Part shown: positions 17,974-26,323 of the stretch, one piece after another | Position numbering within the stretch: the stretch's first letter is position 1 | Layout: every line of letters starts with the position of its first letter | DNA from: DASSJT01 sp963715025 | GTDB lineage: Bacteria > Actinomycetota > Actinomycetes > Actinomycetales > Dermatophilaceae | DNA length: 64,000 nucleotides | Direction: 5' to 3' | Assembly: GCA_963715025.1 (NCBI GenBank) | Contig: CAVQQQ010000008.1 | Span: 1-64,000 of the forward strand | Made by a program: the position numbers and the translations under genes | The notes under the pieces: generated by a model | What the model was told of the DNA's origin: nothing | Databases searched by the model: none | Seen by the model: only the letters and a program-made list of their open reading frames with translations

Positions 17974-18069
17974 ATGAACCGTGCTCCGTCGAAACTGCTC
18001 GTGCTCGTCGCGCTGCTGATGGCCTCGTTCGTGGTCAACCTCGATGGAAAGGTAAGGGTCTCAACCTAG
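17974..18069 (+). pseudogene. MFS transporter, only the first ~25 codons left
   Basis: ATG 17974 encodes NRAPSKLLVLVALLMASFVV followed by NLDG, the start of transmembrane helix 1 of a drug-efflux MFS protein (family consensus continues D-x-T-I-V-N-V-A-L-P). After the glycine (about 18048) the sequence switches to unrelated DNA and stops at TAG 18069. The divergent arrangement with HxlR is typical of a drug-resistance pair, so the break point removed the pump and kept its regulator. Confidence 0.7.
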
Positions 18070-18256
18070 CGAGGCTCTCAGGCTGCCTCTCGCGTCTGAG
18101 GACTGGTCCGCTCGACGCTCAGCCCCGACTGCGGCGGCAGCGCCAGCGCTGGTGGTAGGCGAGCATCCTGCGGACCTGTCTGCGGACCAGCCAGGGGTCG
18201 GACGCGGCGACCGCGCCGACGAAATGCGGCGATCGGGACGGGCGCTGCAGGGAAAG

Positions 18257-18345
18257 GCGGACGCTACTCGCTGCGTCCTTGGCGCGGCTCCTCGGGGCAG
18301 CCGTCGCCTCCGGCCTCAACATCCTCGTCGCGGGCGGGACCCAGG
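18257..18345 (+). pseudogene. cpaF fragment 1 (Walker A region)
   Basis: Forward frame reads ARLLGAAVASGLNILVAGGT then QAG, the segment just before and including the Walker A loop of the Tad/CpaF type IV secretion-like ATPase (family: SGLNILVAGGTQAGKTTLLN). Where K-T-T should follow, the sequence changes to N-P-A-F-P, so the ATP site is broken. It is about 250 bp from, and opposite in strand to, fragment 2. Confidence 0.65.
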
Positions 18346-18464
18346 CGGGAAACCCCGCATTTCCTCAAGACGACCCCTCGCAGCGCGCGGCTGCGCCCAT
18401 GCGCCGGTTGGAATTGCCAGGCAAGCACCGCGCACCTGAGGATGACAGCTAGGTTCCTGCCGTG

Positions 18465-18492
18465 CCCCAGGACTCGAATCCGAGTCCTGGGG
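18465..18492. repeat. Perfect 12-bp hairpin
   Basis: CCCCAGGACTCG (18465-18476) and CGAGTCCTGGGG (18481-18492) with a 4-nt loop. No T-tract. It lies between two cpaF fragments of opposite strand and could be a terminator or the end of a lost mobile unit. Confidence 0.6.
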
Positions 18493-18589
18493 CTCTCGAC
18501 CTCCAGGGCCACAGTCAGGTGCGCGCACGCGGCCAGAGGCGATGGTCCCCACCCGCTCAACCCAGGTCACACGCCAAAGATCTCATTCG

Positions 18590-18779
18590 CTAGCTCGAAG
18601 ACCTCTTCGCAGGTGACGACCCGCTCCCGCGCCGGGATCGCCGCGCTCAGGCAGTTGAGGAGGGTCGCCTTGGCTGCCTGGGTGCCCCCGGCGACCAGGG
18701 CATTGAGGCCGGAGACGGCGGCCCCTCGAGAAACCGGGCCGCCTGCCCCCGTCAGCGTGCCCAGCCGGACGAGGTCTCT
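18590..18779 (-). pseudogene. cpaF fragment 2 (Walker A region, mutated)
   Basis: Reverse frame reads RDLVRLGTLTGAGGPVSRGA, then AVSGLNALVAGGTQAAKATL and LNCLSAAIPARERVVTCEEV FEL. This is the central part of CpaF. The Walker A motif expected as GGTQAGKTT is GGTQAAKAT, with loss of the second glycine and the first threonine, so ATP binding is doubtful even if it were expressed. The homology stops after FEL. It continues, after a 1.3-kb interruption, the N-terminal fragment at 20089-20188. Confidence 0.7.
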
Positions 18780-18976
18780 AGGTGGTCGGCCTTGAGCATG
18801 AATCTGCAAATGTGTCAACGATGCATCCGAGCCATGTCCAGGGCCAGCCGCACGCCCAGCCACCCCTCGCCATGTGTACGGAGTGGTCGGGCGCGGTGAA
18901 CCGGGAGCCGGCATGCGGGTGTTGACGCAAGTGCCACTCGGCCAGTAGCACCGAGGCTTGAACAGGACCCGGGCCC

Positions 18977-19855
18977 TCAACACAGACACACAGCTGACGA
19001 AGGAGGCGTGAAACCCTTTGGCCAGCGCGTCCCGGCGTCGTACTTTGCCCCATCAAAGGCCGCAAGGTGGAGGTCCGCCCCGGTGAGGTCCGCCGCGGTG
19101 AGGTCCGCCTCGGAGAGGTCCGCCCCGGAGAGAGTCGCCCCGGTGAGGTCCGTCCCGGAGAGGTAGGCCGCGGAGAGGTCCGCCCCGGAGAGAGTCGCCC
19201 CGGTGAGGATCGCCCGGGAAAGGTCCGCCCGGACGAGGGTCGCCCGGGTGAGGTTCGCCGCGGTGAGGGACGCCTCGGAGAGGGTCGCCCGGGTGAGGTT
19301 CGCCCGGGCGAGGTCCGCCTCGGAGAGGTTCGCCTCGGAGAGGGTCGCCAGGGAGAGGTTCGCCTCGGAGAGGTTCGCCTCGGAGAGGTCCGCCTCGGAG
19401 AGGTCCGCTGCGATGAGACTCAATCGCCTGGCTCGCAGCTCCGGGTACGAGACATGCCGCAGGTTCAGCCCACTGAACCTGCGGCTTCTATCAGGGCATT
19501 CTTGCTGATCGCTGACTCCTTGTAGCGCCGTGATCAGGTCGAACCCGGGAGTGTTGGATCGGTCGTTGGTCGCTGGCTTGTTGCGGCTGACCACGAACGT
19601 GTGCAGGAGGTCGCACACCGGATCCACATAGTCGGGCGCCCCACGGGCGAGGGCCGCGAGGGCGTGGATTCCACCAATCCTCACATCCGGGGTGGTGGAG
19701 CCGAGCTGTTCGACCGCGCGGGCGTAGGTATCGGCGTGCTGCGCTGCCAATGCGGTGGCGTCGGCGCGGTCCTGCCCTCGGACAGTCACGATGGCCGTGG
19801 CCACAATGCCCGCGATGGCGACAACGACGCCTGGGCCGAGCAACCATTGCGTCAC
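18977..19855 (-). CDS. Membrane-anchored pentapeptide-repeat protein
   Basis: A 292-residue protein starting at GTG 19855 (behind GGTGGGGGT): a transmembrane helix LGPGVVVAIAGIVATAIVTV at residues 6-25, a helical linker (ADATALAAQHADTYARAVEQ and IGGIHALAALARGAPDY), then about 28 consecutive A(D/N)L-S/T-x pentapeptides from about residue 150 (LSEADLSEANLSEANLSLAT and so on), and a C-terminal cap ending FDGAKYDAGTRWPKGFTPP. The pentapeptides should form a right-handed quadrilateral beta-helix in the cytoplasm; function unknown. The DNA of the repeats (about 19070-19430) is a degenerate 15-bp tandem array. The gene body sits between two pieces of cpaF. Confidence 0.8.
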   Translation of the reverse strand: MTQWLLGPGVVVAIAGIVATAIVTVRGQDRADATALAAQHADTYARAVEQLGSTTPDVRIGGIHALAALARGAPDYVDPVCDLLHTFVVSRNKPATNDRSNTPGFDLITALQGVSDQQECPDRSRRFSGLNLRHVSYPELRARRLSLIAADLSEADLSEANLSEANLSLATLSEANLSEADLARANLTRATLSEASLTAANLTRATLVRADLSRAILTGATLSGADLSAAYLSGTDLTGATLSGADLSEADLTAADLTGADLHLAAFDGAKYDAGTRWPKGFTPPSSAVCLC

Positions 19856-20088
19856 GGACCCCCACCGACGCCCTTTCTCTGTCGCCGCCGGGTTGGCCGG
19901 CCCTGTGCGAACATGGGCGCTCCGAGGTGGGACGTGCGAAGCTCTGGCCGCACCGCGCGCTCGGCGGCGGCGTCGTGGGCCCGGGCTGCTATTCACCCGG
20001 CAAGTATGTTCACGCAAGGGGTGACGCACGTGCCGTTCGAGTGTTTCCGCCCAGCGCTGGCGTGTTAGCCGCTCTCGCAGCCGTGCCA

Positions 20089-20188
20089 ACCAGGGTTCCC
20101 TGGTTATGTCGGGGATCACCACGTGCAGCCGGGACCCGTCGGGAGGCCCGGCGTCGAAGAAGGGCGAGGAGAGGTCCAAACCTGCCAT
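20089..20188 (-). pseudogene. cpaF fragment 3 (N-terminal domain)
   Basis: Reverse frame AGLDLSSPFFDAGPPDGSRL then HVVIPDITR matches the conserved CpaF/TadA phrase (S-P-F/L-F-D-A-x-L-P-D-G-S-R-L-H-V-V-I-P) upstream of the Walker A domain. It is fused in frame to the leader of the pentapeptide gene but is not thought to be part of that protein. Together with fragment 2 it shows a cpaF-like gene split by the pentapeptide unit. Confidence 0.65.
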
Positions 20189-20528
20189 TTGACATACGTG
20201 TGAGATTTTGCAGCGTCTTCGAGGCGGTTGCTCCGAACGGAGATGTCACCACTTGGCCCTTCGTCTAACGCATATGCCGGGCTGGACAGGGCTCCGGGGA
20301 GCAGGATGGTCAGCGCGGTGGCTTCGCTGATGGCGTCCGGCGCAGCGCGCGGGCCTGACGTACCGGAGAAGAGCTGACGCCTGAGGCCACCCGGCGCCGT
20401 GAGGAACCGAACGACGCCGAAAGGGTCGCTACCGAGCCGTGCACCCGCCCGCCTCCGCTTCGATCCGTTCTTGGCCCCATCTGGCGACACGGAAATGTTT
20501 CCCCGAGCCGGGTGAGAACACCGTCTGA
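20189..20528. other. Intergenic, nothing recognised
   Basis: 340 bp between the cpaF N-terminal fragment and the end of the sigma-factor gene. Open frames exist on both strands, but none resembles a known protein; the expected N-terminal 100 residues of CpaF are not found here. Confidence 0.3.
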
Positions 20529-21770
20529 TCAGAAGCTGCTTGCCCGGGCGAGCAGATGCGCGCGCTCGGCCTCGTTCGATGTGAGCTCGGCGGCACGCTC
20601 GAACTCCGCGCGCGCCTCCCTGGCGCGGCCGAGCTTGGCCAGCAGGTCACCGCGAACACTCGGCAGCAGGTGGTAGTTGTGCAGGGCAGGAACGTCGAGA
20701 AGCTCGTCGGTCACTGCGAGCCCAGCAGCCGGTCCGTCGGCCATCGACACAGCAACCGCGCGGTTCAGCTCAACGATCGGCGAGCGGGTCAACGCGACGA
20801 GGTCGCCGTACAGGGCGGCGATGCGCACCCAGTCGGTGTCGTCAACACGCGGAGCGCGGGCGTGGCAGGCCGCGATCTTCGCCTGGATCGCGTACGAGCC
20901 GGTGCCACCGATTTCTTCGGCCCGATCGAGCGCGGCAAGACCGTGCGTGATCAGCAACCGGTCCCAGCGGGCGCGGTCCTGCTTGTCGAGCGTGACGATC
21001 CCGCCGTCGGACCCGGTGCGGGCGCGAAGACGTGACGCCTGGATCTCCATCAACGCCACCAAGCCATGCGCCTCGGACTCCCCTGATGCTAACGCGGCCA
21101 GCATGCGGCCCAGTCGCATCGCCTCATGGCACAGATCGGCGCGCGCCCACCGCTCGCCGGCGGTGGCGGTGTAGCCCTCGTTGAAGACCAGGTACACGGC
21201 CTCGAGCACGGAGCTCAGCCGGTTGGCGAGATCCTCCCCGACCGGAACCTCGAACGGCACGTTCGCCTCGGTGAGCGCCTTCTTCGCCCGAGTGATCCGT
21301 GCGGCCATCGTGGTCTTCTTCACCAAGAACGCGCGTGCGATCTCCTCGGTCGACAGCCCGGCGACCATCTTCAAGGTGAGGGCCACGCGGGCGTCGACCG
21401 AGAGCACTGGGTGGCACACAGTGAACATCAACCGCAGCACCTCGTCTTCGACGTGGGGGTCGAACTCGATCTCGTCCATGGGTGTCTCGTGATCACAGAG
21501 CTCGCGACCGAGCAGCTCGACCTTGCTCCGCAGTGATGCGGCACGACGAATCGTGTCGATGCCGCGGCGGCGCGCCACGGCCATGAGCCAGGCGCCCGGG
21601 TTGTCCGGGACACCTGACTCTGGCCACTGCTCAAGCGCTGCGAGGAGCGCGTCCTGTGCCAAGTCTTCGGCCAACCCGACATCGGAAACGACACGGGCCA
21701 GGCCGGCGATCAGCCTGGCGGACTCGATCCGCCAGACCGCTTCGATCGCTTGATGGGTCGCTGAGGTCAC
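20529..21770 (-). CDS. ECF RNA polymerase sigma factor, ECF42-like, with C-terminal TPR-like domain
   Basis: A 413-residue sigma factor. Region 2: AEDLAQDALLAALEQWPESG then VPDNPGAWLMAVARRRGIDT. Region 4: VALTLKMVAGLSTEEIARAF then LVKKTTMAARITRAKKAL. The remaining 230 residues (VYLVFNEGYTATAGERWARA, LHNYHLLPSVRGDLLAKLGR) are the DUF6596/TPR-like extension found in ECF42 proteins. GTG 21770 is used because an AGGTAG site precedes it. The upstream neighbour, 19 bp away in the same direction, is a DGPF/YCII protein, the standard partner of ECF42. No anti-sigma gene is present, as usual for this group. Confidence 0.92.
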   Translation of the reverse strand: MTSATHQAIEAVWRIESARLIAGLARVVSDVGLAEDLAQDALLAALEQWPESGVPDNPGAWLMAVARRRGIDTIRRAASLRSKVELLGRELCDHETPMDEIEFDPHVEDEVLRLMFTVCHPVLSVDARVALTLKMVAGLSTEEIARAFLVKKTTMAARITRAKKALTEANVPFEVPVGEDLANRLSSVLEAVYLVFNEGYTATAGERWARADLCHEAMRLGRMLAALASGESEAHGLVALMEIQASRLRARTGSDGGIVTLDKQDRARWDRLLITHGLAALDRAEEIGGTGSYAIQAKIAACHARAPRVDDTDWVRIAALYGDLVALTRSPIVELNRAVAVSMADGPAAGLAVTDELLDVPALHNYHLLPSVRGDLLAKLGRAREARAEFERAAELTSNEAERAHLLARASSF

Positions 21771-21789
21771 TACTACCTGATGGCTGCAC

Positions 21790-22191
21790 TTAGCCCGCAC
21801 GCTCCGCGGCCGCCGCGATCTGGTCCCCCAAGGATGGGTCGAAGTCCGAAGCGTCGAGGATCTTTCGGAGCTCGACCACGCTGTTGCGCAGCGGCGAGCG
21901 CTTGGCCCACTCGACTGCCTCCTCGATGGAGGCGACCTCCCAGATCCCGTAGCCGGCGATCAGTTCCTTCGTCTCGGCGAACGGGCCATCGATCACCGTG
22001 GCGTTGCCGTCGGCGTCGAAGGCGACCCGCTTGCCCTTGCTGCTCGGCTGGAGGCCGTCGCCGGCGACGAGCACGATGCCCGCCTCGGCAAGCTTCTCGT
22101 TGTACTGGTCCATCGCCACGAAGTCCTCGGGAGAACCGAACTCGCCGGCCTCGGACTGCGGCGTCGCCTTGCCCAGAATCATGACCTTCAT
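21790..22191 (-). CDS. YCII/DGPF-domain protein
   Basis: A 133-residue YCII-related protein. It begins MKVMILGKATPQSEAGEF, contains NEKLAEAGIVLVAGDGLQPS, the name-giving DGPFAETKELIAGYGIWEVA, and ends in a helical tail. The fold is a ferredoxin-like barrel; the biochemical role is unknown. ATG 22191 is chosen by homology; upstream in-frame codons are not family-like. It precedes an ECF42-type sigma factor and is probably co-transcribed with it. Confidence 0.9.
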   Translation of the reverse strand: MKVMILGKATPQSEAGEFGSPEDFVAMDQYNEKLAEAGIVLVAGDGLQPSSKGKRVAFDADGNATVIDGPFAETKELIAGYGIWEVASIEEAVEWAKRSPLRNSVVELRKILDASDFDPSLGDQIAAAAERAG

Positions 22192-22544
22192 CGCTGTACT
22201 CCTTCGCGTCTGCCCGGGATCGGTCCTCTTGCCCGATTCCACCCTGACTTACCCATGCGTCGAACGGGAAGGGCCGGATTCGACATGATGCCGCAGCGTT
22301 TCGGTCATCAGCGCTCGTCCGGAGCACCTCACGAGCACATGAGCAAGAACGAGGACCGCCGGAGTGCGTGTCGCTGGATTTCCTGATCGCCTCTGGACTC
22401 CTCGGGTCGTTCGACTCGGAGGCCCCCCTCGAACCGGTGGCGTCAGCGGCCGCTAGGGCCTTCTAGAATCTCGGCTTCTGCCGCGATCAGCTCGGTCATG
22501 CCGATGAGCGGGTCCTACGCGAGCGGCGGGGAGTCAGCAGATTC
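22192..22544. other. Intergenic, nothing recognised
   Basis: 353 bp between the DGPF gene (promoter side) and the end of the VOC gene. It must hold the promoter of the DGPF/sigma operon. No gene, repeat or hairpin was identified. Confidence 0.3.
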
Positions 22545-22937
22545 CTAGTACTTCGCGCCCTTCCGCCACGCCATCTCCTGCAGTTCGAATGTGTTGCCGT
22601 CAGGATCGGAGAAGTCTGCTCCTTTGACGCCGCCCCCGAAGTCCTGGATTTCGCCGATCTCTACACCTCGGCGGACAAGCTCGGCACGCACCTCGGTGAT
22701 GTCCTCCACAACCAGGTGCACGCCTCTAACACTGCCGGGTTCTCCCGCGTACACATCCAGCCCTGTCCCAAAACCGACCGAACAACCCGAGCCCTCTGGT
22801 GTCAACTGGACGACCCGGACGCCCTCGCTGGGCTGCACGTCAAAGTCCTTCTTGAAGCCGAGCTTGTCAGCATAGAAGGCGAGGGCTCGGTCCACGTCCG
22901 AGACCGGGAGCGGGATCAGTTCCAGCCTCATCTGCAT
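22545..22937 (-). CDS. VOC-family (glyoxalase/bleomycin-resistance-like) protein
   Basis: A 130-residue single VOC protein: MRLELIPLPVSDVDRALAFY at the start, KLGFKKDFDVQ, VVQLTPEGSGCSVGFGTGLD, GVHLVVEDITEVRAELVRRG and a final GADFSDPDGNTFELQEMAWR. The metal-ligand pattern (His in GVHLVV, Glu in FELQE) is present. Such proteins can be dioxygenases, isomerases or drug-binding proteins; which one cannot be said. Either of the first two Met codons could start it. Confidence 0.85.
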   Translation of the reverse strand: MQMRLELIPLPVSDVDRALAFYADKLGFKKDFDVQPSEGVRVVQLTPEGSGCSVGFGTGLDVYAGEPGSVRGVHLVVEDITEVRAELVRRGVEIGEIQDFGGGVKGADFSDPDGNTFELQEMAWRKGAKY

Positions 22938-23187
22938 CGGAGTCGAACCTCCCTTGGCCTGTTCTCGTCCGCGCGATCATTCCATACAGCCGCCGACATC
23001 CGCTCACTGCCGCGTCGCGTGCCCGCTGAGCACGCGAGCGGCTCAACCGGATCTGCCGCCCTGCGCGCGCTCGAAGACGCACGCTACTGCCGCGATCCGC
23101 GCTCATCGCCGAATGGCGGATGAGTCGCGTGTCGCCGAGGGACTTCTGCCCTACCGACGTCCACCCGATTGGGAACACAATCAGGCT

Positions 23188-23925
23188 GTGGTCACCTTTC
23201 GTGCGCGTCGGGCAGCTGCCGCTGGCCGTGCTCGGGAGAGTGCACCGCGTCCGCCAGCGCCACTGTTGGTTGGGTGGACTCGGGTCGGCACCGCGTGTGG
23301 CTTCCTCGCGGTGCTCTCATACACGCTCATCTCGGCCGCGCCGTTGACCTCTGGTCAGGGACTCGTCGTCGCGTGTGTGTTCGGTCCGGCTCTGATGTTC
23401 GCCTCTGCGGGCTTGTACCAGGTCCTTCGTGCACACCGCCGGACCGTCACCCTGGACCTGGGCCTTATGGCCAACATCGCTGCCGGTGTCACCGTGACCC
23501 TGATGCTCTTCTCGCAGCTTGGCCTCAGACGCTGGTTCGAGCTGCAGTTTGGGAACGCATCGCGCGACTCATCCGAGCGTGCGCTGCACGCCGCATTCGA
23601 GGCCGCGAACGGGATTCAACTGGGCCTGGACGTTGCCTGGGACCTCTTCCTTGGTCTGGGCACAGTCCTCTTGGCCTCGAACATGTGGCACCACCCACGA
23701 TTCGGACGCCTGCTGGCCGCCTCAGGCAGCGTGATCGCGGTCGTACTGGTCGTTGCGAATCTGGCCGTGTTCCCCGAGCCGCCGGGACAGGCGGGGTCGA
23801 TTGATCTCGGGCCGGTCATTGGGCTTTGGTACTTGATCGTGACAGTTCGACTAGGGCTGTCGGGTCGCTGGGCCGCCGCGCAGGACCTAGCCAACGCTCG
23901 AGCCCGCAGCACTCGTCTGGTCTGA
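23188..23925 (+). CDS. Integral membrane protein (DUF998-like)
   Basis: Hydrophobic protein with about six predicted membrane helices: VGTACGFLAVLSYTLISAAP, VVACVFGPALMFASAGLYQV, LGLMANIAAGVTVTLMLFSQ, GLDVAWDLFLGLGTVLLASN, LAASGSVIAVVLVVANLAVF and VIGLWYLIVTVRLGLSGRWA. The overall pattern resembles DUF998/DUF4386-like membrane proteins without a known function. The start is uncertain: GTG 23188 lies just before the basic cytoplasmic stretch, while the frame stays open to 22954. No strong ribosome site decides between them. It diverges from the VOC gene. Confidence 0.6.
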   Translation: MVTFRARRAAAAGRARESAPRPPAPLLVGWTRVGTACGFLAVLSYTLISAAPLTSGQGLVVACVFGPALMFASAGLYQVLRAHRRTVTLDLGLMANIAAGVTVTLMLFSQLGLRRWFELQFGNASRDSSERALHAAFEAANGIQLGLDVAWDLFLGLGTVLLASNMWHHPRFGRLLAASGSVIAVVLVVANLAVFPEPPGQAGSIDLGPVIGLWYLIVTVRLGLSGRWAAAQDLANARARSTRLV

Positions 23926-24527
23926 TCTGGCGCGTCCCCACGTGGCGCCGAGCGCGCGCCTCTGTGTTGCTGGTTTGACCTCTAGGAAGATCATGAGCGC
24001 CGGCTCCGCCGGCGCGACGGCCTGCGGGCGGCGCTTCGCGCCGTTCTCGGCCGTCGGGCCCCATGATGACTCGGCGTTTCAACACAGGATCCAAACCGAA
24101 ACCCCCCAGTCATGTCACACGCTCGACGTGCATCCGGAGCGCCTTCGCCAGCGTCGCCCGTGTGCCGGCGCGTCGCTCGAGCAGCCGTTGTCCATGAAGA
24201 GGACCTCGGCGCTGCGTCCATCCGGCTACATGCAAAGTTGCGAGTAGATCTGTTTAGTCATTTCGCCATCATGCATGCATTCCTCCTCGGCTAGGAGAAG
24301 TGCCGTCGCATCCCGATCGTCTGGCGGCTTGATCCGCGAGGTGGTGGGTTGTGCTGCCTCCCGCAGCCTTCGAGGGAACGTCTGAAACGTCCGCTCTTTC
24401 CGCCTTGCGCGCGTCGGGCGCGTCGTGCAGATCCACGCCGGTCGCCGCGTGCTTCGATGAGGAGCGTGAGCCTCGACCCGAATGCTGCTGTGACTGCGTG
24501 GCTGGAGACGGCGCTCATGCGCTCTAG
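23926..24527. other. Intergenic, nothing recognised
   Basis: About 600 bp with a GC-rich self-complementary patch around 24000-24045 (CGCCGGCTCCGCCGGCG) and no recognisable gene on either strand. It separates the membrane-protein gene from the convergent ABC operon. Confidence 0.3.
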
Positions 24528-24564
24528 AGGCGGGTATGCCGGTGAGTCACCGGCATACCCGCCT
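24528..24564 (-). terminator. Strong terminator of the ABC exporter operon
   Basis: AGGCGGGTATGCCGGTG (24528-24544) and CACCGGCATACCCGCCT (24548-24564) are exact complements: a perfect 17-bp stem with a 3-nt loop, 21 bp after the permease stop. The symmetry would allow it to act in both directions. Confidence 0.8.
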
Positions 24565-24585
24565 CACGGGCGTCGCTGAGGTCGC

Positions 24586-25365
24586 CTACTTCACCTCGGA
24601 GCGGATGATCCGCCAGAGCCCTGCCGCCAGCGGCAGCAGTACCCACACTGCCGTTGCGGTGCCCAGCCGCAGCCACTGGTTGCCGGTCATGCTCCCCTCG
24701 AGCAGCGGCTGCATCGTCGTGGTGAGGTCGAGCCAGCCCGCAGCGGTCTTGAGTGATGCGACCATGCCGCCCAGGACGCTCCAGACCGTTGGAAGCACCA
24801 GGTAGCTGACAATCGCCGCGGGGGTGTTGAGCAGGAGCATGCCGAACCCCACACCCTGGGCCACCCCGAGCAGCAGCATCAGGGCAAACCCGGCAAGCAC
24901 CGGTGTGGGGACACTCCAGCTGGCCTCGGCATCGCGGAACGCGATCGACCCCAGGTGCGCCAAGGCGGCGAGAACCACCGCTGCGGCCAGCGCGATCACG
25001 GCGACCAGCAGCGCGCTGATGGTCTTCGCGGCGGCCACGCGCCCGCGCCTGGGCTCGAGTGTGAACGTGACCAGGGCAGCCCGCTGCGACCATTCCGACG
25101 TCACGGCAAGGATCCCGACGATCGGCAGCAGCAGTGCCTGGGGCGTGACGGTCGCCAGGAGGAGCTCGCGGAAGGAGTGCTTGCCGCCGTTCACGAAGAG
25201 CAGGACCGCCAGCACGATCGCGGTGACCACGGCGATCGTGATGAGCAGCCACCGGCCGGCGCGGGTGTCGAGCTGCTTGCGGCACTCGACGCTGATGAGG
25301 CGGGTCAGAGGGACCCGGACCTCGCGCCGAGGGGGCGCGATCGTGGGCATCTCGACGGCGGTCAT
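24586..25365 (-). CDS. ABC-2 type exporter, permease subunit
   Basis: A 259-residue permease with a cytoplasmic N-terminus (about 40 residues) and six membrane helices, including WLLITIAVVTAIVLAVLLFV, ALLLPIVGILAVTSEW, LLVAVIALAAAVVLAALAHL, LAGFALMLLLGVAQGVGFGM, AAIVSYLVLPTVWSVLGGMV and WVLLPLAAGLWRI. It shares an ATGA overlap with the ATPase gene upstream (25362-25365), so subunits are made together. Export of a lipid, peptide or drug across the cytoplasmic membrane is likely; the substrate is unknown. The divergent two-component system probably regulates it. Confidence 0.88.
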   Translation of the reverse strand: MTAVEMPTIAPPRREVRVPLTRLISVECRKQLDTRAGRWLLITIAVVTAIVLAVLLFVNGGKHSFRELLLATVTPQALLLPIVGILAVTSEWSQRAALVTFTLEPRRGRVAAAKTISALLVAVIALAAAVVLAALAHLGSIAFRDAEASWSVPTPVLAGFALMLLLGVAQGVGFGMLLLNTPAAIVSYLVLPTVWSVLGGMVASLKTAAGWLDLTTTMQPLLEGSMTGNQWLRLGTATAVWVLLPLAAGLWRIIRSEVK

Positions 25366-26261
25366 GCCGCCACCACCTCTCGCGCGTCTGCGGCAGTCAA
25401 CTCGAGGAAGAGCTCCTCGAGGCCGCCTGCATCTGCCGCCCGCAACTCGGTGAGCACGATGGCATGCCGTGCGGCGACTGACCCGATCGTCGCGCAGTCG
25501 GCCTCCACGTGGAGGCCGCCCCCCGTCGCCTGATCCGCCTGCAGGCCCTCCGAGCGCAGCGCAGCCACCAGCAGCGGCTCGTCGACAGCCCGCACGAACG
25601 TGCCACTGCTGCCGACCAGTTCGTCCTTGGTGCCGTGCGCGACGATCCGGCCGCGGCCGATGACGACGATGTCGTCCGCGACGCGCTCGATCTCGTTGAG
25701 CAGGTGGGAGGAGAGGAACACGGTCCCACCCTCATCGGCGAACCCGCGAAGCAGGTCGCGCATCCATCGGATCCCTGCTGGGTCAAGGCCGTTCGCCGGC
25801 TCGTCGAGGATCAGCACCTGTGGATCGCCCAGCAGCGCATGGGCAATGCCCAGACGCTGCCGCATACCCAGCGAGTAGTTGCGGACCCGCCGACCCGCCT
25901 CGTGCTCGGTCAGCCCGACCAGGTCGAGCATCTCGTCGACGCGTGAGCGGGGCACGCCCATGAGCTGGGCGCCCAGGGTCAGCACCTCGCGCCCGGTCCG
26001 GCCCGCGTGCTGCGCCGACGCATCGAGGAGCACCCCCACCTGTCGGCCAGGGTTCGGCAGCGCCCGGTAGGCCTTGCCCAGAACAGTCGCGGTGCCCGAC
26101 GTGGCGGGCGTGAGCCCGCACATGACGCGCATCGATGTCGACTTGCCCGCGCCGTTGGGCCCGAGGAAGCCGGTCACCTGGCCGGGAGCCACGGTGAACG
26201 ACACGTCGTCCACGGCGGCCATCGGCCCATACTTCTTGGTCAGTCTCTCAACAGTGATCAT
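25362..26261 (-). CDS. ABC transporter ATP-binding protein
   Basis: A 299-residue ABC ATPase. Walker A GPNGAGKS at residues 34-41, Q-loop region around GVLLDASAQHAG, signature YSLGMRQRLGIAHAL at about 140-154, Walker B VLILDEPANGLDPAG at about 159-173, and H-loop TVFLSSHLLNEIE. The ~70-residue C-terminal extension (GRIVAHGTKDELVGSSGTFV onward) is typical of drug/antimicrobial-peptide exporters. It pairs with the permease at 24586. ATG 26261 is the first codon of the conserved MITVERLTKKYG. Confidence 0.93.
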   Translation of the reverse strand: MITVERLTKKYGPMAAVDDVSFTVAPGQVTGFLGPNGAGKSTSMRVMCGLTPATSGTATVLGKAYRALPNPGRQVGVLLDASAQHAGRTGREVLTLGAQLMGVPRSRVDEMLDLVGLTEHEAGRRVRNYSLGMRQRLGIAHALLGDPQVLILDEPANGLDPAGIRWMRDLLRGFADEGGTVFLSSHLLNEIERVADDIVVIGRGRIVAHGTKDELVGSSGTFVRAVDEPLLVAALRSEGLQADQATGGGLHVEADCATIGSVAARHAIVLTELRAADAGGLEELFLELTAADAREVVAA

Positions 26262-26323
26262 GCCGACCAGCGTGGGCGCGAAGGTGTGGGCCCAGCATCG
26301 GCCCGAGGGATGCTCGCACCCCT

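Noticed and set aside
18465..18492. T-arm-like string GGACTCGAATCCGAGTCC suggesting a tRNA
   Set aside because: The arms form a 12-bp stem with a 4-nt loop, not a 5-bp stem with a 7-nt loop, and no acceptor, D or anticodon arms are found around it.
19067..19525. Regular forward repeats that could suggest a minisatellite or CRISPR array
   Set aside because: The period is 15 bp without spacers, and the reverse strand encodes pentapeptides; there are no cas genes anywhere in the window.
20089..20188. Starting the pentapeptide protein at 20188
   Set aside because: The first 30 residues are cpaF and the next 80 are low-complexity arginine-rich sequence; GTG 19855 with a ribosome site and a membrane helix is the more natural start.
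24000..24045. GC-rich palindromic patch as an origin or att site
   Set aside because: It is short, has no DnaA boxes, integrase gene or tRNA nearby, and simple CGCCGGC repeats are common in this base composition.
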